From contig CM047426.1 in the NCBI GenBank assembly GCA_026168455.1, forward strand, positions 66,493,342 through 66,557,341: a DNA stretch of 64,000 nt, in the 5' to 3' direction. The position numbers and the translations under genes are program-made. The notes beneath the pieces are model-generated. The model ran no database searches. It saw only the letters and a list, made by a program, of their open reading frames with translations, and was not told the DNA's origin. The DNA is from Theocolax elegans (taxonomy: Eukaryota > Arthropoda > Insecta > Hymenoptera > Cerocephalidae). Positions 55,958 to 64,000 of the stretch are shown in pieces. Within the stretch, counting starts at the first letter, position 1, and every line of letters begins with the position of its first letter.

Positions 55958-58040
55958 AAATATATTCGCATATCTGGACAATAGTATTGCAGTCAAAACC
56001 TTTGAGGAACACCTAAAATGGTTAAGAATAGTACTAACCGCCTTCAAAAAGGTAAACCTGCAAATTAACAGAGAAAAGTCCGAATTCTGTTGCGCGGAAG
56101 TAACTTATCTAGGATATATTGTTAATGAGGACGGCCTCAAAATAAATATAGATAAGATACGACCGATACTAGAGTATCCAGCCCCAACCAATTTAAAGCA
56201 ACTAAAACGTTTTACTGGCTTAATTGGTTGGTATTTAAGGTTCATTGATAAATTAGCCGAATACAGAGCACCGTTAAATTATTTCACGCGAAAAGATGTC
56301 AGACGGCAATGGCATCAAGAACAGCAGGATGCATTCAAGAAAATGAAGCTAGCACTTATCCAAGCCCCTTTTTTAGCCCTCCCCGATTTTTCCCTCCCTT
56401 TTACCCTCCAAACCCATGCTAGCGTCTATGCTATAGCCGGTGTGCTTACTCAAGAGCTTAATGGTGAAGAACACCCTACATATTACGTCAGCCGTGCACT
56501 TAGTAAAGCCGAACTTAATTATACGGTGACAGAGAAAGAATGTCTAGCTGTTTTGTGGTTTATTGATTCAAAAGTTACCTTCAAGGCGAAAAGTTTACCG
56601 TGGTAACAGATCACCATAGTACTTATCTGGCTTCATAATATCAAGGATCCGACAGGCAGATTGGCTCGATGGAACACAATCCTGCAAAATTATAAATTTA
56701 AGTTTGTGCGCAGGAAAGGAGCATATCATAAAGTAACTAACGCACTCTTGAGAGCATACGAAGATACAGCATTAGCAGGTACAGCCACAATTAATACCAG
56801 CGATCTTTGGTACCAAATGAAAATTCAAGCAGTAATAAAATCTCCCCAAAAATACCCTGATTTATGTATATAAGACAAACCTTTATACGCACACCGTCCC
56901 AATCCCCTCGTAGACCCATTAGTCCCCGACCTAGATGCTTGGAAGCTAATTCTGCCAGCAGCTGATAGAGAGAAAGCTCTCTATGAAGCGCATTACACCC
57001 CGCAAGCAGCTCATTTGGGAAATGACAAAACGTATGCAAGGCTAGCTACCTACTACTACTGGCCAGGTATATACTATGATACTTGCAATTATGTTAAAGC
57101 TTGTCAAGAGTGTCAAGCCCATAAAAGCAATCAGCAGGCTCCAGCAGGAATAATAGAAGGCAGGAACATAGATGGACCTTGGACAGTAGTAGCAGTAGAC
57201 ATAATGGGTCCGAAACCACCGTCAAAGCAAGGTTTCAAATACATAATTGTCTTTGAGGATTTATTTACCCGTTATGTTGAGATGGAAACGTTAAGACGAG
57301 CCGACGCAAAAAGTGTACTCCAAGCGTTTGATGAATTAGTCATTAACAGATGGGATTGTCCCAAGTATCTAATTTCGGACAATGGGACAGAATTTGCGAA
57401 TCGCCAGGTCGTCGAAATTACAGCAGTACGGCATTATGCAGTCATTAATTCCGCCCTATTTTACACAGGCAAATCCTGTAGAAAGAGTAAATAGGAATAT
57501 AAAATCAATGATAAACAGTTTCATTGAAGAAGATCATCGCGAGTGGGATCGACACTTAGGAGAGTTCTGCTTCGCTCTCAATACAGTCGTCCACTCTACA
57601 ACTAAATACAGCCCAGCCTTCTTAAATTTTGGCAGAAACCCTATCCCAACAGCTCTTATACGAAAGCACCTAGAGTCCTCAGACCCTCCTTCAGCACCAA
57701 ATACAGCAGCATGGATCAAAAAACTACATAAACTTCCAGCAATATATGATCTTGTTAGAAGACATATAGACATGGCAGTAACTAGACAAGGCAGATATTA
57801 TAATAAAGGGCGTAGACTGGTACAATACCAAGATGGCGATCGAATGTGTCTACGCAATGGGGTATTATCATCAAAAGATAATCATTTTGCAGCAAAAATG
57901 GCACCAATCAAGTTAGGCCCCGCGAAAGTAGTAGAAGTAGTCTCAGCAAATTATTATATAGTAGAAGTCGAAGATACCAAGCGAAGAGTTAAAGTCTATG
58001 TGAATGATTTAAAGCGTTATATCGTCGTCGGGATAGAGCT
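55958..58040 (+). pseudogene. Gypsy reverse transcriptase remainder, RNase H and integrase
   Basis: Coding resumes after the copia element with FAYLDNSIAVKTFEEHLKWL (YLDN for YxDD) and EVTYLGYIVNEDGLK. RNase H has LQTHASVYAIAGVL (His where the catalytic Asp is expected) and VTEKECLAVLWF, with a frameshift near 56590, then GRLARWNTILQNYKF. Integrase has a zinc region (TPQAAHLGNDKTYARL, CQECQAHK), AVDIMGPKPP, SDNGTEFANRQ, a frameshift near 57420 and NPVERVNRNIKSM. The C-terminal YYNKGRRLVQYQDGDRM and LGPAKVVEVVSANYYIVEV follow. Multiple lesions; no 3' LTR recognised after 58040. Confidence 0.85.
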
Positions 58041-58164
58041 GGTTTTCAAAAATTTTTATATCTTTCATCTGTATCTAGTCCGCCTTACTTGAGTTGTGAG
58101 GAATGTTCTTTGGCTTGTGGAGATCAATAAATTCATTCATCATATAACTTAAAAAATTATTTAC

Positions 58165-59000
58165 CTGTAGTTGATTTTCCCGATTTCAATGCTTCTAGGT
58201 GCCCGTTTTCTGGTCTAAATGAGTTTTGTTCTTCAACAGGACCAAATTAACCTGATGATTTTTTTAAAATAAGAAAATGTGATGAGAGATTTGTCCACTA
58301 ACTGATATGAGTGATTGTATCGTGTAGCTATGGGTTGTTGATAAAACTGATTGTACTAGGCATTGCACTTGTTTTTTTCCTTCCACTGCTAATGTTCCTC
58401 CAGAATGCATTTTACTTGGTACCCACTCTGATCTGAATTATATAGATTTTCAGTCACAATTGATGATATGCAAGATTTCACGTTTGCGACAAACACTTCA
58501 GCTTTTGATAGAAGCTCTAAATTATTATCTAATATCTATAAACAAATTTATTTATTTTTCTAGACACAATTCTGTGAGCCGTTTTGAATTTCATCAACTA
58601 ATGTTTGGAAGCTTTAAATCTGATATCTCTAAATCCAATTTCTTTTTGTCCTTGTAACGCCTTTCTACGTTGATCGCGATTGTGAATTATTAAACCACAT
58701 TCCACTGCAGCTTTAAAATTATCTAGATTATATTTACAGATTTTTGCAATTTTTTTCTCTGTACGTATCATCTTTATCAATATTGCAAACCCAACGTTTA
58801 AGCTGGCTCTTTGATGAAACTATCCCGAATTTTGCACTGTTTAAATCTTTAAGTTTACCTTCTTCCCGCTTTTCCAATAATTTACGGCTTTTTATTTATA
58901 ATCAAAATGAAACACATTTCTTCCATGAATTAATATTTGTTTCAATTTTTCTGACACACAATTTCGTTAAAATTGGTCATACTATTTGGTATTTGCAAAG
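58165..59000 (-). pseudogene. pogo/Tigger-like transposase relic (CENP-B type HTH plus DDE part)
   Basis: Minus-strand motifs in several frames: VNYWKSGKK, SSKSQLKRWVCNIDKDDTY, then KICKYNLDNFKAAVECGLI, NRDQRRKALQGQKEIGF and RFKASKH followed by a TAG and MKFKTAHRIVSRKINKF (a CENP-B-type DNA-binding module). Further on come YNSDQSGYQ and FGPVEEQNSFRPENGHLEA of the DDE part, in other frames. The last coding bases run into CAG-GTAAAT near 58175, a plausible splice donor, so the source gene was probably spliced. Heavily mutated. Confidence 0.6.
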
Positions 59001-59479
59001 TTTAAAAATATGCTAGTAATAAATTCACTACATTTAAGGGATTAATCTTCATGTTTAAATCTAACAATAAAATAAAAGCATGAAATAAGATAATAAACTT
59101 CAAATAATTAACAAGTTTAGAAATATAAATTATAAAATACTCACATAATTACCTAAGTGTAATAATTACATGATTAATTGTAAGAATATACATAGAATTT
59201 ATTCGATATAGATTTATTTGAGAAAATTAACAAATTGAATCTTTACAGTAGTTAGTCTTTGAAGAAACGTTTGTAAACCGTGAGGGAGATTAACGAAATC
59301 ACAATGAGATATCTTCCTTCAGCAATGTACAAACAAGATAATCGACAAAAATAACTTCTGGCTTTGATAAGTGAATATAATATTGATACTTTCAATATTT
59401 TAAACTGTTGTGATTCAAACTAAATTAAAATATTTATAGATTTGACTATAAAAAATGTAATAACAATAGCAACTGCAAT
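59001..59479. other. AT-rich stretch, no gene recognised
   Basis: No gene recognised. Confidence 0.5.
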
Positions 59480-59542
59480 AAAAATAATAACAACAACAGT
59501 AATAATTATAATAATAATAATAATGATAATAATAATAATAAT
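59480..59542. repeat. (AAT)n / (ATT)n microsatellite
   Basis: AT-rich trinucleotide run. On the minus strand it follows directly on the GC-rich block that starts at 59543, as the 3' tail of a LINE would. Confidence 0.7.
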
Positions 59543-60300
59543 CCCGAGAACCTCCCTTAGGACATTAGAGCAGTATTCAATGCTACCGGGCGCATCCAAA
59601 GATTGCAGATCGTGGAACAACCAGTCAGATTAGTGAAGGTAGGAGACTATATCCAATCGCTCTGGTTAGTCGCTAATACAGCGAATACGCAGCCGCGGAT
59701 AATAGAATAAATATTTTTTATAACCACTCATACACAACACATACTCTCGCGCATAACCTGATCGAGTCCCTGTGTGGCAGGAAACCTTAACAACGGGTCC
59801 TTTTTCCAAGCGGGTTATAAACGGGCTTACTCCAAGCGTGTCATAGCCACACTGTGATCTCGATCGGGGATAGCGGGCAGAAAGCAGAGGGTATCAGTTG
59901 GATTGTAGATAATTTAAGAGACGGTTCTTTTGTTGCCGTGTGCTTCCTCACTCTGGAGGGTGCTGCCGTTAACACCAGTTACGTACTCCAGGGCCGTCAT
60001 TAATTCTTCGGCCCGAACTCAGCCTAGCCAGCATGGGAGGCTGTTCTTTACGGTGGTAACGCTGGAAACAGTGAAATCTCACTTTCCGTAGTAATGCCGA
60101 CTGGCGATCGGGTGGGACCTTGCTGCGGGTCGCGGGGGAGGAACGGTCGATGCCACCGAACTGTAGGGAAGCTCAGTTTCCGGGAGAGCTCGGGACGGAA
60201 CGTCAATGCTACTGCCTGGTAATGTTTCTGACCACTTAAAGCATTTACACACACAATTGCGTTAAAGAGAGAAACGTAAAATCATAATGACAAGTTCTTA
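59543..60300. mobile_element. Probable non-LTR retrotransposon debris
   Basis: A balanced-GC block ending in the (ATT)n tract on the minus strand. The minus-strand words LFHDLQSLDAPGSIEYC and VLREVLG directly before the tail resemble the C-terminal end of LINE ORFs. Beyond about 59700 the block resembles an untranslated leader (repeated GGTAATG/CGGGAG words). The limits are not clear. Confidence 0.35.
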
Positions 60301-61018
60301 TAGAAAAACAGGTACTAGAGTGCTACCTACGCCATCTGACCCAGGAGAATAACGGGGACTTCTCAGCTCCCCTATGTCGCCGGTAGGTAACTTGGCTGGC
60401 GCGACGGAAACTACTACAGGAAATCCCCCACGAAACATCGCAGGGTCGCCAACTAGCTGCGAGGCTGCGGAAAGTAAGCTGTACGAACAGCTGCTCAACA
60501 TACGCAGTAACCTGGCTAAGATGACCGAGAGAACAAACGAATGTAAGCCGCGTAATCACAAACGGAATGAGTGAAATAGATGAATCGGTTGAGGTCGCGA
60601 TGTACCAATTGCAACGAATGAAACTCCTCCGCAAACCGACAATCACAAACGCTGACGTGTGCATGGTTGTGGTTACTCCTCAGCAGCGACATAAACAGGA
60701 AAGGGTAAATCAGACGTCTACACCTGAACAAGCTGCCGCCCATCACGAAGAGGCAGCCCAGACTGACAGTACGATTTTCAGAATGGGCGCTCGACCATCG
60801 GAACGATAAACGTGGTTAAAGATGTATTTGATGGACGAAACGTTAAGTGCCATGCGACTAGACCTTTGGTTTTATCAGTAACACCGGATGTCAAGAACGT
60901 CTTTAACTCGGCGAGATGGGTGGATATACTGGAAGCGCTGGAAACTGCATTCCGAGTGCCAAACTACCTTCTCCGACAGATCTTATTCTTTCTGAATAAC
61001 TGCAGAAGATGCTATTGA
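60290..61018 (+). pseudogene. Possible LINE ORF1 (gag-like) fragments
   Basis: Successive short frames on the plus strand: SPVGNLAGATETTTGNPPRN with LYEQLLNIRSNLAKMTERT, then MSEIDESVEVAMYQLQRMKL and RHKQERVNQTSTPEQAAAHH. Low-complexity polar start, helices and repeated stops fit a decayed ORF1 of an R1-like element, but no zinc knuckle is seen. It could instead be an unrelated gene relic. Confidence 0.25.
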
Positions 61019-61600
61019 AACGCGATCGCAACGCAACCTCCTCAGCACTCGAGTCATCTGGTAATGATACTTGAATCGGCAACGTGTCACGTGACGCCGC
61101 CGGATTCTTACAGGGTCTACCAGGCTTCCTGCAATCTATCACGAGCGCACTGTTTGACGCGAGCTCGTTCTCCCCCCTCTCCGCCTCCGAAGCAAGTTCA
61201 TTATTTACCGCCGAACCTCCTACTCCGTCGCATGCATATTAAGGAATTAACACATTCGCCGGTTCAATTTCTCGTAGCATTGCGCGCAATAATCGGTCGC
61301 GCATTGCAGTTTCTACGCCCTCTAGATTACACCGTCGCTATATTATTCCTGATAATACCTATAAGCCACGGGGCTTTAGAATGCTTCAACTCTCATATAC
61401 ACTTATCAAATTTTACGATCCAACTGGATCTGTGAGCGTCGGCTATACGCTAGAGTTAACCTCTCTATATACGAGAGTCAGATCTCTCTACAACGAAGGA
61501 ACAAAAAATAAACCAACCTCGGGTCACCACAATTACACATACACCCATTCTCTCCTTCTCTCTCCTTCTCTCTTTCTTCAACAAAACCATTTTATCATTT
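61019..61600. other. Unclassified stretch
   Basis: Balanced GC up to about 61550, with no gene recognised. Confidence 0.4.
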
Positions 61601-61604
61601 CTTG

Positions 61605-61800
61605 ATACTCCGTGCGAGAAGTGCGACTTCTTGCACGCTCAGCGAAAAATGTGTGCTCGAAATCGAACTTTCCACACCTCGTATCAAAAAATATTGTACG
61701 ACACAAGTGCGAAAAAGAGATTCTCGCTTCGCTCGGGCGTAAACGTCACACGAGACGAAAATCTACTTTCTCGCACTAGTATCGTAATATACTATATTGT
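61605..61800. repeat. Dispersed repeat related to 40.87-41.06 kb (inverted)
   Basis: The words CTCGCTTCGCTCGGGCGTAAA, TTCTCGCACTAGTATCGTAAT and TGCACGCTCAGCGAAAAATG are inverted relatives of CGAGCGAAGCGAGGGT, GCGCACTAGTGCG and CATTACGATACAAG near 40800-41060. Confidence 0.5.
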
Positions 61801-62039
61801 ATCTAGGAAGTTTTTATGCCTCACGGTTTTTCTCCTTTTAATAGAGCCTAATAAATCTCGTAAGGAATTAGCTCACACATTGATTTATTTTGATTTCACC
61901 TAATCCTACCTTCCTTCACACATAAGCTTCCTACGTAAATACACGCGCGCGTATAATCACATTACCTTACTGCAAATGCAAGGTAACGACCGTACAATGG
62001 TTCACCAGGAATCAAGGGTTCTAAAACTATACAAAGAAT

Positions 62040-63540
62040 ATGGGTTAATACGATGGCAATGGAAATTAAAATAATTAAAAAGAATTATCTAATGCTTTTA
62101 ACCTCCAAAAAATTGTATACGGTAGGTTTACTCATTCTTTGACTTTCACTGGTACATCCGATAAAGAAAATTGTAAAACTGGCGGAATTCACTCCGACGC
62201 ATACGGCGACTACTTCGACGTAACGGTACAACGCTATGCGACCATAAGGTTAGAAGAGAGATTTAACACTGTTGAACTAAGTAATAATAAAATACTTCTA
62301 GGAAGCGGCACAGCGTATATTTACAATTTAAGCGATTGCATAGATAGTTGTTGCGGTCAATACTTTTGGTCAGTGGCGCTGTTGAGCGATAAATACACGA
62401 AAAATGACCTCTACATGTATTAGAAACGGACGAATTAACCTTTATTTTATTATTTTTATTTAATTTATTTCAGAAAATCGCGATAAAAAATATTTTGCAT
62501 CAAATTAAAATTTTAATGTAAACCACATTCACCTTTTCGCCTACGTAAATCACAAATTTGTTTTTATTTAAAAGTATATCAAGAGAGAAATGGATAAATT
62601 ATATCACGACATATTAATGAAACAATGCGAAAGGAAATGAAAAATTATTGCGATTTCATTAATTTCAGCAACTAAAGCACCAGATTTATTAGCGTACCAA
62701 ATAATGCAAGAACCTGGTTTTACAAGTCTTTTAGCAGAAGAAGTGGTACACATTATTAAATGTTTACGAGTCGATGTAAAAATAATAGAAACAAATTTAT
62801 TCTTTCTATAACTATTTATAACTCATATGATTAAGAACTATTTTCTGGCATCGCGTACTCACATTCTTAGAGAATACGGTACAACCACTATTTGCGACAC
62901 TATTATACTGGTGATGTTCAATTACGGCTCTACATGGTACAAAATGCTACCGAAAATAACTTCTCAAGATTCGCCCGATATAATTAAATCGCAAACTAAA
63001 CAAACTTGGAATCATCGAAGTCCAACCGATCTATTGAATAGCGATAGCTATAATAGCACCAATAAAATATAGGAAAAATTTATAAGCGCAGCCTTCTTAA
63101 CTATTTTAAATCATACTTAAAACAATCAAATTTACTGTAGACTCTATCTTACACGGCTATGCCTTACGTAGCTTATATGGATGGTCTATACATATTTTAC
63201 GTGCTTGTTGTAACTCACTGACTCATGTATTATCTGGTGCGTGGTCCTAACGCAAGAAGAAACTTATTAATTAGCGCTTAACCGACTTGAAAAATTTTAA
63301 AATATTATCCGGTCTACTTGAAACTACAGAACCATAATATCATAAATCCATACTCGCATTTTAATGAACAGAATTCATTTATAGATTTCGTGGAAACCAA
63401 CAATGCAATATGGGAGGTAGTCCAATGATACTGAAAAATCGTATGTCCTTTCATAAAAAAGAATATCAAGAAACAATATACATTAGTCAAGTACACTGCA
63501 GATTTTACTGCAAATGTAGTTATAAGCGCGCAGACATAAG
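62040..63540 (+). pseudogene. Broken viral glycoprotein gene, chuvirus-like (endogenous viral element or captured env)
   Basis: Three stretches read as one protein interrupted by stops and frameshifts. 62100-62423 has IRLEERFNTVELSN, AYIYNLSDCIDSCCGQYFW and VALLSDKYTKNDL. 62640-63072 has ATKAPDLLAYQIMQEPGF, NYFLASRTHILREYGTT, FNYGSTWYKMLPK and TKQTWNHRSPTDLL. 63130-63540 has SILHGYALRSLYGW, HILRACCNSLTHVLSGAWS and later CRFYCKCSYKRADI. Conserved cysteines, the YFW and TWYK blocks and the CCNSLTH segment resemble glycoproteins of chuviruses (Jingchuvirales), which are frequently endogenised in arthropods, sometimes as env of BEL/Pao elements. No gag or pol of such an element is next to it. It is not expressible as it stands. 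Family assignment is by pattern memory. Confidence 0.5.
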
Positions 63541-64000
63541 CCCCTTAGCCTTTTAATTTTCGTTTCATGCTTCAATACCAAAAATAATGCTTTCAGAAGA
63601 TTTAATCTCATAGGCTGTTTGACAAAAATTCTACGCAGTTAATGGAAAATTGTAAAACTTTTATCCTTCAGTTTAATTTTTGATATCTTAAAAGTAATTA
63701 GAGATGAATACTCAATGTCGCGTTTCTCATCGTCGTCGCCGTCGTTATTTTTTGTCGCAATTGTTGTCATCATCGTCATTGCCATTTTTCGTTTACGTTG
63801 TTATCCTCGACGTCGCCACCGTCTTTCTACAAGTCATTCGAAGAAGCTGTGATAGATATCAAATTATCGGCCTGCTAATCTGGAACAGAAGCAGCCAACA
63901 CATCAATCTCGGCATGAGAGAGATAAGTATAGTGCAAATACTGAGAAAAATATAGTCTTTTTCCAAAAATGTTCGATTCTGCGTGCGTTGTTTACTGCGT
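63541..64000. other. No gene recognised to the window end
   Basis: A CGTCGTCGC-rich patch at 63725-63760 gives a low-complexity open frame that I do not regard as a gene. Confidence 0.4.

Noticed and set aside
63704..63955. Open frame starting MNTQCRVSHRRRRR
   Set aside because: Driven by a CGT-repeat patch; no domain, no codon evidence.
1..64000. CRISPR arrays or regularly spaced repeats
   Set aside because: No set of identical short repeats with unique equal-length spacers; the organism is a eukaryote.

Overview
The window is eukaryotic, AT-rich and built almost entirely of nested, decayed transposable elements. It most resembles a gene-poor stretch of an insect genome. A hymenopteran such as an ant is my guess from the mix of Polinton, chuvirus-like, pogo-like and gypsy remains, but the sequence does not prove it. 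There are no bacterial operons, rRNA genes or CRISPR arrays.

Layout: 1-3350 holds pieces of gypsy pol on the minus strand and a 1.1 kb element bounded by 57-bp inverted repeats with a tRNA-like unit inside. 4271-8031 is a fold-back element split by a 2.8 kb GC-rich insertion whose flanks repeat AGGT. 8068-9911 is a DNA-transposon-like element with ~510-bp inverted termini. 10870-18195 is a wrecked Ty3/gypsy element with an inverted gag piece, a 1.5 kb internal tandem duplication and a probable 3' LTR.

18290-32850 is the centrepiece: a decayed Polinton/Maverick (adintovirus-like) element. In order it carries protein-primed family-B DNA polymerase, packaging ATPase, a small glycine/hydrophobic virion-type protein, a polyQ protein, a retroviral-type integrase with chromodomain, a minor capsid candidate, a pX-like basic protein, major capsid protein, adenain-like protease, an intact 281-codon ORF of unknown function and a 59-codon ORF with a myristoylation-type start. 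Nearly every recognisable gene is broken. A solo LTR sits in the ATPase gene and a TA-flanked MITE sits in the capsid gene. The polymerase and protease have each lost a catalytic residue.

33.3-44.6 kb holds a tRNA-like unit, a THAP-type first exon with splice sites, a degraded gypsy gag-pol on the minus strand, hairpin-bearing repeats in inverted arrangement, and a candidate three-exon transcript. 44.6-48.6 kb is an almost complete non-LTR retrotransposon (minus). 48.6-58.05 kb is another gypsy element whose reverse transcriptase is split by a complete copia element with ~265-bp LTRs. 58.1-59.0 kb is a pogo/Tigger-like transposase relic. 59.5-61.0 kb looks like non-LTR debris. 62.0-63.5 kb is a broken glycoprotein gene resembling those of chuviruses, either an endogenous viral element or a retroelement env.

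The genes do not form a cooperating host locus. What can be read is a history of insertions: Polinton, then LTR and MITE into it; gypsy, then copia into it; fold-back element, then LTR-type element into it.
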